DNA of 7,101 nucleotides from Massilia sp. (GCA_003520365.1 DOUW01000022.1:1-7101); one strand, 5' to 3'. Counted from the stretch's first letter, positions 1 through 5,823 are shown. Notes: generated from the letters alone by a model not told the origin. Program-made: numbers and translations.

Positions 1-107
1 TTGACGACGACGCGCGCGCCGCGGCGCGCCAGTTCCAGCGCGTAACAGCGCCCGAGGCCGCCGCCGGCGCCGGTGACGATGGCTGTTTTTCCAGCGAAGC
101 TGATCAT
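1..107 (-). CDS. SDR oxidoreductase, N-terminal part only (MFE-2 / 3-hydroxyacyl-CoA dehydrogenase-like)
   Basis: Only the first 35 codons are inside the window; the gene runs off the left edge. The start ATG (107-105, minus strand) gives MISFAGKTAIVTGAGGGLGR, then CYALELARRGARVVV. This is the first beta strand and the glycine-rich NAD(P)-binding TGxxxGxG loop of a classical short-chain dehydrogenase/reductase. The GGGLGRxYALxxAxRGAxVVVN pattern is typical of the (3R)-hydroxyacyl-CoA dehydrogenase domain of multifunctional enzyme type 2, which would oxidise a 3-hydroxyacyl-CoA in beta-oxidation. That subfamily is inferred, because catalytic Ser/Tyr/Lys and any hydratase or SCP2 domain lie outside. 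An AAGG stretch about 8 bases before the ATG can serve as ribosome binding site. It is transcribed divergently from the TetR-type gene starting at 261, the usual arrangement for a regulator and its target. Confidence 0.85.
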   Translation of the reverse strand, partial: MISFAGKTAIVTGAGGGLGRCYALELARRGARVVV

Positions 108-148
108 GGATTCGACCTTTTTAGTGGTTGCGGTATGTTGATGCGAAA

Positions 149-157
149 ATCATAGCA
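149..157 (-). promoter_or_regulatory. Extended -10 promoter for the leftward SDR gene
   Basis: Read on the minus strand this is TGC-TATGAT, an extended -10 element about 40 bases before the SDR start. No good -35 hexamer is seen at the usual distance (ACTTAT is closest), which extended -10 promoters tolerate. A small dyad, GCAC-AGCA-GTGC at 155-166, overlaps the upstream side of this element and could be part of an operator. This is a motif reading only. Confidence 0.4.
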
Positions 158-226
158 CAGCAGTGCAGGGAATAAGTACTACCGCGTCGCATTTTTGGAA
201 AAGATGGTCTGCCCGGTGGCTGCCGC

Positions 227-232
227 TATAAT
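227..232 (+). promoter_or_regulatory. Perfect -10 box (TATAAT) for the TetR-type gene
   Basis: TATAAT stands 28 bases before the chosen regulator start at 261, giving a short leader of about 20 bases. No convincing -35 hexamer is present 16-18 bases upstream (ATGGTC at 204-209), so an activator or another contact may compensate. The box lies downstream of the in-frame ATG at 195, which argues against that longer start. The divergent leftward -10 is only about 75 bases away, so one bound regulator could affect both directions. Confidence 0.45.
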
Positions 233-260
233 GCTTGCTGCTCAACTGCCCGGTGTCGCC

Positions 261-1505
261 ATGGAAGAACCCGTCAACGCCAGCCGCATGACCCAGCGCT
301 ATGCGAAGAAGCGCGAGGCCATCCTGCACGAGGCCGCGCGCCTGTTCAACCGCAGCGGCATGAAGGGCGCGACCCTGTCGGACGTGGCCGGCGCCGTCGG
401 CCTGTCCACCAACAGCATCACCTATTACTACAAGAAGAAGGAAGACCTGGTCGTCGCCTGCCTGCTGCGCTCGATCGAGACCGTGAGCGGCATCATCGCC
501 AGCGCGGCCAGGGAGACCGGTCCCGAGCAGCGCGTCCGAGCCTTCATCCGCCTGTTCTTCGCGCGCCTGGCGCGCACCGCCGCCGGCGATGTCGCCGACG
601 GCAGCGAAATGATGACCTTCCGCGACGTGCACCTGCTCGGCAGCCCGCATTCCGAAGTCGTGTTCGGCGCCTATGTCGAGATGTTCCGCCACTGCCGCCG
701 GCTGCTGGCGGCCGGCCCGATCAGGCCGGGCAAGCGGACCGAACTCAACGCGCGCACCCACCTGCTGCTGACGCTCACCCTGTGGACCATGTCCTGGAGC
801 GCACGCTACGATCCCGAGGACTACGAGCTGGCCGCCGGGCGCATGGCCGACATCCTGGTCGCGGGCATCGGATCGAAGACGGCCGCCTGGCGCATGACCG
901 CGCTCGACGCCGCCCTGACTGCGCCGCCGGGCGCGAGCGACAGTGCCCAGGACGCCTTCCTGCGCGCGGCCACGGCCCTCATCAACGAGGCGGGCTACCG
1001 CGGCGCTTCGGTCGAGCGCATCTCGGCCCGCCTGAACCTGACCAAGGGCGCCTTCTACCACCATCACCCCAGCAAGGAAGAGCTGATCGCGGCCTGCTTC
1101 GAGCGCAAGTTCACGGTGATCCGCGAGATCCAGCGCATCGCCATGGCCGGCAAGGGCTCCGGCTGGGACAAGCTGTGCGCCGTGTCGCGCGCCCTGGTGC
1201 GCCACCACTTTTCCGAACAGGGTCCGCTGCTGCGCACCTCGGCCTGGAGCGAGCTGCCCGAGGAGATGCGCGCGGCCAAGCTGGACGAGACCTCGCGGCT
1301 CGACCGCCGTTTCGCCAGCCTGCTGGTCGACGGCATGCAGGACGGTTCGATCCGGCCGCTCGACCAGGCCATCGCCGGCGACCTGGTGAGCGGCATGATC
1401 AACGCCGCCGTACTGCTCGACCGCTGGGTGCCGGACGTGAACGGGGAGAATGCGATCGAACTCTTCGTGCGGCCCTTGTTCGAGGGGCTGCTGGTGGAGA
1501 GGTAG
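261..1505 (+). CDS. Tandem (double) TetR/AcrR-family transcriptional regulator
   Basis: This 414-residue protein is about twice the usual 190-220 residues of a TetR repressor, because it holds two TetR units in a row. Unit 1 has a DNA-binding domain at residues 14-65 (TLSDVAGAVGLSTNSITYYY, then KKKEDL), followed by a helical ligand/dimer region to about 205. A short linker containing APPGASDS leads to unit 2, whose helix-turn-helix spans 229-276 (SVERISARLNLTKGAFYHHH, then SKEEL), with a second helical region to the end. Both recognition helices keep the classic TetR pattern ending in Y-Y/H-aromatic and K-E-x-L, so both may bind DNA. The start at 261 was chosen because a TATAAT box precedes it and the residues gained from the ATG at 195 are not TetR-like. 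ATG 288 is also possible, and no clear Shine-Dalgarno supports either. The divergent SDR gene and the downstream acyl-CoA dehydrogenase operon suggest it controls acyl-CoA catabolism, with an acyl-CoA or similar ligand; this is inference. Confidence 0.9.
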   Translation: MEEPVNASRMTQRYAKKREAILHEAARLFNRSGMKGATLSDVAGAVGLSTNSITYYYKKKEDLVVACLLRSIETVSGIIASAARETGPEQRVRAFIRLFFARLARTAAGDVADGSEMMTFRDVHLLGSPHSEVVFGAYVEMFRHCRRLLAAGPIRPGKRTELNARTHLLLTLTLWTMSWSARYDPEDYELAAGRMADILVAGIGSKTAAWRMTALDAALTAPPGASDSAQDAFLRAATALINEAGYRGASVERISARLNLTKGAFYHHHPSKEELIAACFERKFTVIREIQRIAMAGKGSGWDKLCAVSRALVRHHFSEQGPLLRTSAWSELPEEMRAAKLDETSRLDRRFASLLVDGMQDGSIRPLDQAIAGDLVSGMINAAVLLDRWVPDVNGENAIELFVRPLFEGLLVER

Positions 1506-1620
1506 ATTCCTCGGTTGGCGCGTTTTAGGGGTTTCGGTATTTCGCTGTGCGAGCCGCTGCCAGGTCTCCGTTCATTTTTTCGTAAAAGGGGTATTGCACA
1601 GGCCGCGATTGCGCGATACC

Positions 1621-1728
1621 GTAGGGTGGGCACGGAGTGCCCACGCGTGAACCATGAACATTGTTGGCCGCTGTTGATACGCCAACACCATGCGCGCGTC
1701 ACGCGTGGGCACAGGGTGCCCACCCTAC
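1621..1728. repeat. REPIN-like inverted repeat element 1
   Basis: The left end reads GTAGG, hairpin GTGGGCAC-GGA-GTGCCCAC, then GCGTGA (1621-1650). The right end is its mirror: TCACGC, hairpin GTGGGCAC-AGG-GTGCCCAC, then CCTAC (1699-1728). Inside, TGTTGGC (1662-1668) pairs with GCCAACA (1681-1687). A GTAG-type head before a hairpin, with two such units in opposite orientation, is the known layout of REP pairs mobilised by RAYT transposases (REPINs). No target-site duplication is visible. It fills much of the gap between the TetR gene and the SDR operon. In the preceding stretch 1506-1620 I see no gene and only a very weak promoter-like pair (TTGCAC at 1594, TACCGT at 1617). Confidence 0.8.
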
Positions 1729-1732
1729 AAAC

Positions 1733-1750
1733 GGCACGCCAAGCCGTGCC
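1733..1750 (+). promoter_or_regulatory. Leader dyad before the SDR-dehydrogenase operon
   Basis: GGCACG (1733-1738) and CGTGCC (1745-1750) form a perfect 6-bp inverted repeat with a 6-base centre, ending 8 bases before the strong Shine-Dalgarno of the SDR gene. It could be a regulator operator or an RNA hairpin in the leader. It is separate from the REPIN-like element, which ends at 1728. The role is unknown. Confidence 0.35.
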
Positions 1751-1770
1751 ATTCACCAAGGAGGAGACAC

Positions 1771-2535
1771 ATGTCATTGTTCGATCTGAGCGGTAAAGTC
1801 GCCATCGTCACCGGTTCCTCGCGCGGCATCGGCCGGGCGATCGCGGTGCGGATGGCGGAGCAGGGCGCCAACGTCGTCATCTCGTCGCGCAAGGCCGAGG
1901 CCTGCGCTGAGGTGGTCGCCGAGATCAATGCCGCGCACGGCGAGGGCAGGGCGATCGCGGTCCCCGCCAACATCTCGTCGAAAGAAGACCTGCAGCGCCT
2001 GGTCGACGCCACCAATGCCGCCTTCGGCAAGATCGACATCCTGGTCTGCAACGCGGCCTCGAACCCTTACTACGGCCCGATGGCGGGCATCAGCGACGAG
2101 CAGTTCCGCAAGATCCTCGACAACAACGTGCTGGCCAACCACTGGCTGATCGGGATGGTCGCGCCGCAGATGATCGAGCGCCGCGACGGCGCCATCATCA
2201 TCGTCTCCTCGATCGGCGGCCTGCGCGGCTCGCACGTGATCGGGGCCTACAACGTCTCGAAGGCGGCCGACATGCAATTGGCGCGCAACCTGGCGGTGGA
2301 ATTCGGACCGCACAACGTGCGCGTCAACTGCATCGCGCCGGGCCTGATCAAGACCGACTTCGCGCGCGCCCTGTGGGAAGACCCGGAGCGCCTGAAGGAA
2401 GTCAACGAGCGCGTTCCGCTGCGCCGCATCGGCGACCCGGACGAGATCGCCGGCACCGCCATCTACCTGGCCTCGCGCGCGGGCAGCTTCGTCACCGGCC
2501 AGAACGTCGTGGTCGACGGCGGCGTCACCATCTGA
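1771..2535 (+). CDS. Classical SDR family oxidoreductase, first gene of acyl-CoA dehydrogenase operon
   Basis: This 254-residue protein has the usual length for a single-domain classical short-chain dehydrogenase. It should catalyse an NAD(P)-dependent alcohol/ketone reaction in the cytoplasm. The cofactor loop TGSSRGIG is at residues 14-21, NAAS at 94-97, the structural Asn is N119, and the catalytic set is S147, Y160 and K164 (YNVSK). The C-terminus GQNVVVDGGVTI is typical of the FabG/DHRS4-like group. The start at 1771 is fixed by a canonical AGGAGG at 1759-1764, six bases upstream; longer in-frame starts would be translated from the repeat element. Its stop overlaps the ribosome binding site of the next gene (TGAAGGAG), so translation is probably coupled. 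Likely jobs are 3-hydroxyacyl-CoA oxidation, or oxidation of an alcohol group that prepares a substrate for the dehydrogenases. The substrate cannot be told from sequence. Confidence 0.93.
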   Translation: MSLFDLSGKVAIVTGSSRGIGRAIAVRMAEQGANVVISSRKAEACAEVVAEINAAHGEGRAIAVPANISSKEDLQRLVDATNAAFGKIDILVCNAASNPYYGPMAGISDEQFRKILDNNVLANHWLIGMVAPQMIERRDGAIIIVSSIGGLRGSHVIGAYNVSKAADMQLARNLAVEFGPHNVRVNCIAPGLIKTDFARALWEDPERLKEVNERVPLRRIGDPDEIAGTAIYLASRAGSFVTGQNVVVDGGVTI

Positions 2536-2546
2536 AGGAGACCGGC

Positions 2547-3731
2547 ATGGATGAATTCCTCGCGTTCCGCCAGGAGGTGCGCGCCTGGCTCGAAGAATAC
2601 TGTCCGCCCGAGATGCGCGTGCCGATGGGCGGCGACCTCGATATCACCTGGGGTGGCCGCAAGATGCAGTTCAGGTCGGACGCCCAGCGCCTCTGGCTCG
2701 AGCGCATGGCGGCCAAGGGCTGGACCGTGCCCGAGTGGCCGGTCGAATATGGCGGCGGCGGCCTCACGCGCGAGCAGGCCAAGGTGCTGCGCCAGGAAAT
2801 GGACGCCCTCGGCTGCCGCGTGCCGCTGCACAGCTTCGGCATCTGGATGCTGGGCCCGGCGCTCCTCAAGTACGGCACCGAGGAGCAGAAGCGCGAACAC
2901 CTGCCGCCCATCGCCCGCGGCGAGATCCGCTGGTGCCAGGGCTATTCCGAGCCGAACGCCGGCTCGGACCTGGCCTCACTCCAGACCCGCGCCGACGACC
3001 ATGGCGACCACTTCATCGTCAACGGCCAGAAGGTCTGGACCTCGTATGCCGACAAGGCGGACTGGATCTTCTGCCTGGTGCGCACCGATTTCACGGCCAG
3101 CAAGCACCAGGGCATCAGTTTCGTGCTGTTCGACATGGACAGCCCCGGCGTCTCGACCCGTCCGATCACCCTGATCTCGGGCAAGTCGCCGTTCTGCGAA
3201 ACCTTCTTCGACAATGTGCGCGTCGAGAAGCGCAACCTGGTGGGCGAACTGAACGGCGGCTGGACCATTGCCAAGTACCTGCTGACCCACGAGCGCGACA
3301 TGATCGGCGCGATGGGCGAGCGCGCCCGTCCGCCGGCGCTGGGCCAGTTCGCGGCCCGCTCGGTCGGCCTGGACGAACAGGGCCGGCTGGATGACCCGGT
3401 GCTGCGTGCCGACGTCGCCCGCTTCGAAGTCGACGAGGCCGCCTTCCGCCTGCTGCTCGAGCGCAGCGGCGACCTGGCGCGCCAGGGCAAGGTGCATCCG
3501 GCCTTTTCGTCGGTGCTGAAGCACTATGGCGCGGAACTGAACAAGCGCCGTTACGAGCTCTTGATGGCCGCGGGCGGCGCCGAGGCCCTGGAGTGGGAGG
3601 GCGAGCGCAGCCGCGAAGGCGAACTGGCGCGGCTCTGGCTGCGCAGCAAGGCCAATTCCATCGAGGGCGGCACGGCGGAGGTGCAGCTGAACGTCATCGC
3701 GAAACGCATCCTCGGCCTGCCGGGCGCGTAG
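2547..3731 (+). CDS. Acyl-CoA dehydrogenase, large/catalytic subunit type
   Basis: This 394-residue FAD flavoprotein of the acyl-CoA dehydrogenase family would introduce an alpha,beta double bond into an acyl-CoA and pass electrons to ETF. The N-terminal helical domain (1-125) begins FLAFRQEVRAWLEEYCPPE. The signature QGYSEPNAGSDLASLQTR is at 131-148, followed by the beta domain (KVWTSYADKADW) and the C-terminal helical domain ending GGTAEVQLNVIAKRILGLP (374-392). The MCAD-type catalytic Glu position (before the final G-T) is Gly here. A Glu at 249 in LLTHERDM aligns by eye with the IVD/LCAD-type base, so this subunit probably carries catalysis. ATG 2547 has GGAG six bases upstream, 11 bases after the SDR stop. 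It is followed by a second, dissimilar dehydrogenase gene, as in PimC/PimD and the mycobacterial FadE heterotetramers. The exact substrate is unknown. Confidence 0.92.
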   Translation: MDEFLAFRQEVRAWLEEYCPPEMRVPMGGDLDITWGGRKMQFRSDAQRLWLERMAAKGWTVPEWPVEYGGGGLTREQAKVLRQEMDALGCRVPLHSFGIWMLGPALLKYGTEEQKREHLPPIARGEIRWCQGYSEPNAGSDLASLQTRADDHGDHFIVNGQKVWTSYADKADWIFCLVRTDFTASKHQGISFVLFDMDSPGVSTRPITLISGKSPFCETFFDNVRVEKRNLVGELNGGWTIAKYLLTHERDMIGAMGERARPPALGQFAARSVGLDEQGRLDDPVLRADVARFEVDEAAFRLLLERSGDLARQGKVHPAFSSVLKHYGAELNKRRYELLMAAGGAEALEWEGERSREGELARLWLRSKANSIEGGTAEVQLNVIAKRILGLPGA

Positions 3732-3748
3732 GCCTTCACATTCGGAGT

Positions 3749-3770
3749 GCATTTGGAGCGCATTTGGAGA
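3749..3770 (+). promoter_or_regulatory. Tandemly duplicated ribosome binding site
   Basis: Two direct 11-base copies, GCATTTGGAGC (3749-3759) and GCATTTGGAGA (3760-3770), lie just before the second dehydrogenase gene. Each carries GGAG. Only the second (3766-3769) is at proper spacing, six bases from ATG 3776. The first copy could act as a standby site or be a recent slippage duplication. Confidence 0.6.
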
Positions 3771-3775
3771 ATACG

Positions 3776-4891
3776 ATGGCACTTGTACTGAACCAGGAAC
3801 AGGACATGCTGCGCGAGAGCGCGCTGCAGTTCATGAAGGAGCGCGCGCCGGTGGCCCAGTTGCGCGCGCTGCGCGATGCACGCAACGACGACGGTTTTTC
3901 GCGCGATCTGTGGGCGAGCTTCGCCGAGATGGGCTTTACCGGCGTGCTGGTGCCCGAGGCACATGGCGGCCTGGGGCTGGGCATGATGGAAGCGGGCGCC
4001 ATCATGGAAGCCATCGGCCGCAACCTGACGGCCGTGCCGTTCTTCTCGACGGCAGTGCTGGGCGCCAGCCTGCTGGCGCGGCACGGCAGCGCGGACCAGC
4101 AGGGGCGCTGGCTGCCCTTGATCGCGCGCGGGGAAGCGATCGTGGCGCTGGCAATCGACGAGGCGGCGAAGCACCGGCCGGATCGCATCGGCCTGCGCGC
4201 CCGGCGTGACGGCGACGGTTACCTGCTCGATGGCGAGAAACTGTTCGTGGTCGACGGCCATGTGGCCGACCTGCTGGTCGTGGCCGCCCGCACCGACGAG
4301 GGGAGCATTGCGCTATTCCTGGTCGAGGGTGCGGCGGCCGGATTGCGACGCGAGCGGAGCATCATGGCCGACGCCCACAATGCGGCGCGCCTGGTGTTCG
4401 ACGGCGTGCGCGTCGGGCCGGATACCGTGCTTGGGGAGGGGGCAAAGGTCCTCGGGGACGTGCTGGACATCGGCCGCGCCGCGCTGGCGGCCGAGCTGCT
4501 CGGCATCGCCGACGAGGTGTTCGAGCGTACCCAGTCCTACCTGAAGGAGCGGCGCCAGTTCGGCCAGATCATCGGCGAGTTCCAGGCGCTGCAGCACCGC
4601 TCGTCGGCCCTCTACTGCGACATCGAACTGACCCGGGCCATCGTGCTGGGCGCCCAGCAGGCGCTGGACGAAGGCAGTTCGAATGCGGCGGCGCTGGTAT
4701 CCGCGGCCAAGTCGCGCGCCGGACCGACCGCGACCACCGCGGTGCAGGAGGGCGTGCAGATGCATGGCGGGATCGGCATGACGGACGAGTTCGAGATCGG
4801 CTTCTTCATGAAGCGGGCGCGGGTCGTCGAGGAGCTGCTCGGCGATGCGCGCTTTCACGCGGATCGCTGGGCGCGCTTGAGCGGGTATTAG
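3776..4891 (+). CDS. Acyl-CoA dehydrogenase, small/partner subunit type
   Basis: This 371-residue acyl-CoA dehydrogenase family protein is clearly different from the one before it. It starts MALVLNQEQDMLRESALQFM and has the loop PEAHGGLGLGMMEAG (60-74). The FAD/dimer stretch RRQFGQIIGEFQALQHR is at 259-275 and QMHGGIGMTDEFEIGFF at 328-344. Two features suggest it is not a self-sufficient enzyme. The IVD-type base position falls in LDIGRAAL, with G233 instead of Glu, and the C-terminal region (EELLGDARFHADRW) lacks the MCAD-type E-G-T. The middle region (120-200) also lacks the usual SEPxAGSD motif; the matching place reads ALAIDEAAKHRPD. Known heteromeric dehydrogenases pair such a subunit with a catalytic one, so I infer an alpha2beta2 complex with the product of 2547-3731. 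GGAG at 3766-3769 supports ATG 3776. A REPIN-like element begins six bases after its stop. Confidence 0.92.
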   Translation: MALVLNQEQDMLRESALQFMKERAPVAQLRALRDARNDDGFSRDLWASFAEMGFTGVLVPEAHGGLGLGMMEAGAIMEAIGRNLTAVPFFSTAVLGASLLARHGSADQQGRWLPLIARGEAIVALAIDEAAKHRPDRIGLRARRDGDGYLLDGEKLFVVDGHVADLLVVAARTDEGSIALFLVEGAAAGLRRERSIMADAHNAARLVFDGVRVGPDTVLGEGAKVLGDVLDIGRAALAAELLGIADEVFERTQSYLKERRQFGQIIGEFQALQHRSSALYCDIELTRAIVLGAQQALDEGSSNAAALVSAAKSRAGPTATTAVQEGVQMHGGIGMTDEFEIGFFMKRARVVEELLGDARFHADRWARLSGY

Positions 4892-4896
4892 GTTCG

Positions 4897-5048
4897 GTAG
4901 GGTGGACACCTGTGTCCACGCGGTACAGGACGCCTGCGTCACGTCAGCATTGGCGATAACGCAAGCGGATGGAATTCGGGAAAGCCGCGTTCACGCGAAC
5001 GGTCAGACAGCGTGGACACAGGTGCCTGCGCGGCCCGGCCCACCCTAC
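4897..5048. repeat. REPIN-like inverted repeat element 2
   Basis: The left end is GTAGG followed by hairpin GTGGACAC-CT-GTGTCCAC (4897-4919). The right end contains GTGGACACAGGTG, then an extra GC-rich stretch, then CCACCCTAC (to 5048). CACCTGTGTCCACG (4907-4920) is the perfect reverse complement of 5011-5024, a 14-bp inverted repeat. The right hairpin is damaged by about ten inserted or changed bases. TTCG before and CGAA after extend the terminal symmetry. The interior (TTGGCG at 4950-4955) resembles the reverse complement of the interior of the 1621-1728 element, so the two copies lie in opposite orientation. It closes the dehydrogenase operon and may also help end or stabilise its transcript. 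Confidence 0.75.
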
Positions 5049-5074
5049 GAAAGAATATTTCAGCAGCCGTCCAA

Positions 5075-5095
5075 GCGTGAAATTTTATTTCACGC
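5075..5095. terminator. Perfect 9-bp hairpin between converging genes
   Basis: GCGTGAAAT-TTT-ATTTCACGC is a perfect 9-bp stem with a 3-base loop, beginning five bases beyond the stop of the leftward DUF1653 gene and 184 bases beyond the stop of the rightward dehydrogenase gene. No clear U-run follows on either strand, so intrinsic termination is only a possibility. The hairpin may rather protect a 3' end. Confidence 0.45.
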
Positions 5096-5100
5096 GCGCG

Positions 5101-5289
5101 TCAGGACACCGGCGCGAAGCGCGGCGTCATCACCCCGTCGACCTCGACCAGCTCGAAGAACACCGCCCTCGGCCGGGCCCAGATCGAGCCGTCGGCCGCG
5201 CGGTAGATGATCATCGGCGTCAGGTCCGCCTCGAGCGTGGCCTCGCAGACCAGCTCGTACAGACCGCCTTTGTAGTGACGGTATTGCAT
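5101..5289 (-). CDS. DUF1653 family small protein
   Basis: This 62-residue protein matches the whole DUF1653 pattern as I remember it. It has YRHYKGGLYEL at residues 3-13, a TPMIIYRA strand at 24-31, WARPRAVFFE at 37-46 and RF at 57-58 near the end. The family is a small beta-rich fold found as a stand-alone protein in many bacteria; no biochemical role is established that I know of. There is no signal peptide or membrane segment, so it should be cytoplasmic. Its ATG overlaps the stop of the upstream hypothetical gene in TGATG, so the two are co-transcribed and probably translationally coupled. No separate Shine-Dalgarno is evident. A hairpin at 5075-5095 follows the stop. Confidence 0.85.
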   Translation of the reverse strand: MQYRHYKGGLYELVCEATLEADLTPMIIYRAADGSIWARPRAVFFELVEVDGVMTPRFAPVS

Positions 5290-5633
5290 CAGGCCTGTTC
5301 GGCCGTCGCTTTTTGCTTCTTCTTCAGGCCCTGGATGACCTTCAGCACGCCTTCCATGCCGGCGCTCTCGTCGAGGTCGCTGAAGGCGTCGAGCACTTCG
5401 TTGAGCACGCGGTTGCGCACCGCCGCTTCGTCCTGCTGCATCGCCTGTTGCATTGACTGCTCATTGAATTTCGACGGGGTCTCGGCCGCCGCCTTCGCGC
5501 CATGGGCCAGGGCTGCCTGCCAGATCACCCAGCGGCGCTGGGTTTCGTAGACGAGGTATTCCTCGGGCTTGTCTTCACGGCGTCGCGTAATGTGGCCATC
5601 GCGTTGGGCCCATGCTTCAAATGCACTGCGCAT
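5289..5633 (-). CDS. Hypothetical protein with phage-type FEAWA...TQRRWxxWQAA motif
   Basis: This 114-residue protein has no function I can name. Its N-terminus (FEAWAQRDGHI at 5-15, then EYLVYETQRRWVIWQAALAH at 25-44) resembles a short motif shared by many hypothetical proteins of phages and prophages, in which a spaced FExWA and W-xx-WQAA recur; this is recollection, not a search. The rest is polar and predicted helical, with a Gln/Met-rich stretch (EQSMQQAMQQDEA, 58-70), an acidic helix (LDAFSDLDES), and a basic tail KKKQK (104-108). I prefer the ATG at 5633 because AAAAGGA lies five bases upstream. The ATG at 5648 would add five residues but has no such site. It overlaps the DUF1653 gene by one base and is transcribed from the AT-rich island. 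Confidence 0.75.
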   Translation of the reverse strand: MRSAFEAWAQRDGHITRRREDKPEEYLVYETQRRWVIWQAALAHGAKAAAETPSKFNEQSMQQAMQQDEAAVRNRVLNEVLDAFSDLDESAGMEGVLKVIQGLKKKQKATAEQA

Positions 5634-5717
5634 CTCTGTCCTTTTCATATGGGTACGGATACTCGCTATCGAAACAGCAATATTTCACCATAGTACCATT
5701 TTGTCCCAAAAACCTTT

Positions 5718-5741
5718 GCACGAATGAATCACGAATCGTGC
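5718..5741 (-). promoter_or_regulatory. Candidate operator for the leftward gene pair
   Basis: GCACGA and TCGTGC flank a 12-base centre. Within it CACGAAT occurs twice, 11 bases apart (5719-5725 and 5730-5736), and CACGA-A-TCGTG (5730-5740) is a near-perfect small palindrome. One helical turn between the direct copies suits a DNA-binding protein. It lies about 85 bases before the start at 5633. No regulator can be named. Confidence 0.35.
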
Positions 5742-5823
5742 GGTCTGCGGAACGGGTGTGCCTGATATCGTTCAGGCTGTGTAACGGCATACTACATCGC
5801 GAGTTATGCAAATACAACTTAAA

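Noticed and set aside
195..260. Extended N-terminus of the TetR-type protein from ATG 195
   Set aside because: The extra 22 residues are not TetR-like and the stretch contains the TATAAT box, so it is more likely promoter than coding.
150..1208. 352-residue leftward open frame opposite the TetR gene
   Set aside because: It is the antisense of a well-recognised protein in GC-rich DNA, with low-complexity Ala/Gly/His/Gln-rich content and no family motif.
1594..1622. Sigma70 promoter TTGCAC-N17-TACCGT for the SDR operon
   Set aside because: The -10 keeps only three consensus bases and runs into the repeat element; too weak to list as a feature.
1621..1728. Intrinsic terminator or CRISPR unit in the hairpin repeat
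   Set aside because: There are no U-runs behind the hairpins, and the repeats are mirror-image pairs rather than evenly spaced direct repeats with spacers.
2976..3782. Long leftward open frame opposite the first dehydrogenase
   Set aside because: The opposite strand encodes clear acyl-CoA dehydrogenase motifs over the same span; this frame is a codon-bias shadow.
3551..4261. Leftward open frame spanning the junction of the two dehydrogenase genes
   Set aside because: It crosses two real genes in antisense and has no recognisable domain or ribosome binding site.
4902..5550. Rightward open frames over repeat element 2 and the DUF1653 pair
   Set aside because: They read through the repeat and antisense to the overlapping small genes, with no Shine-Dalgarno or known motif.
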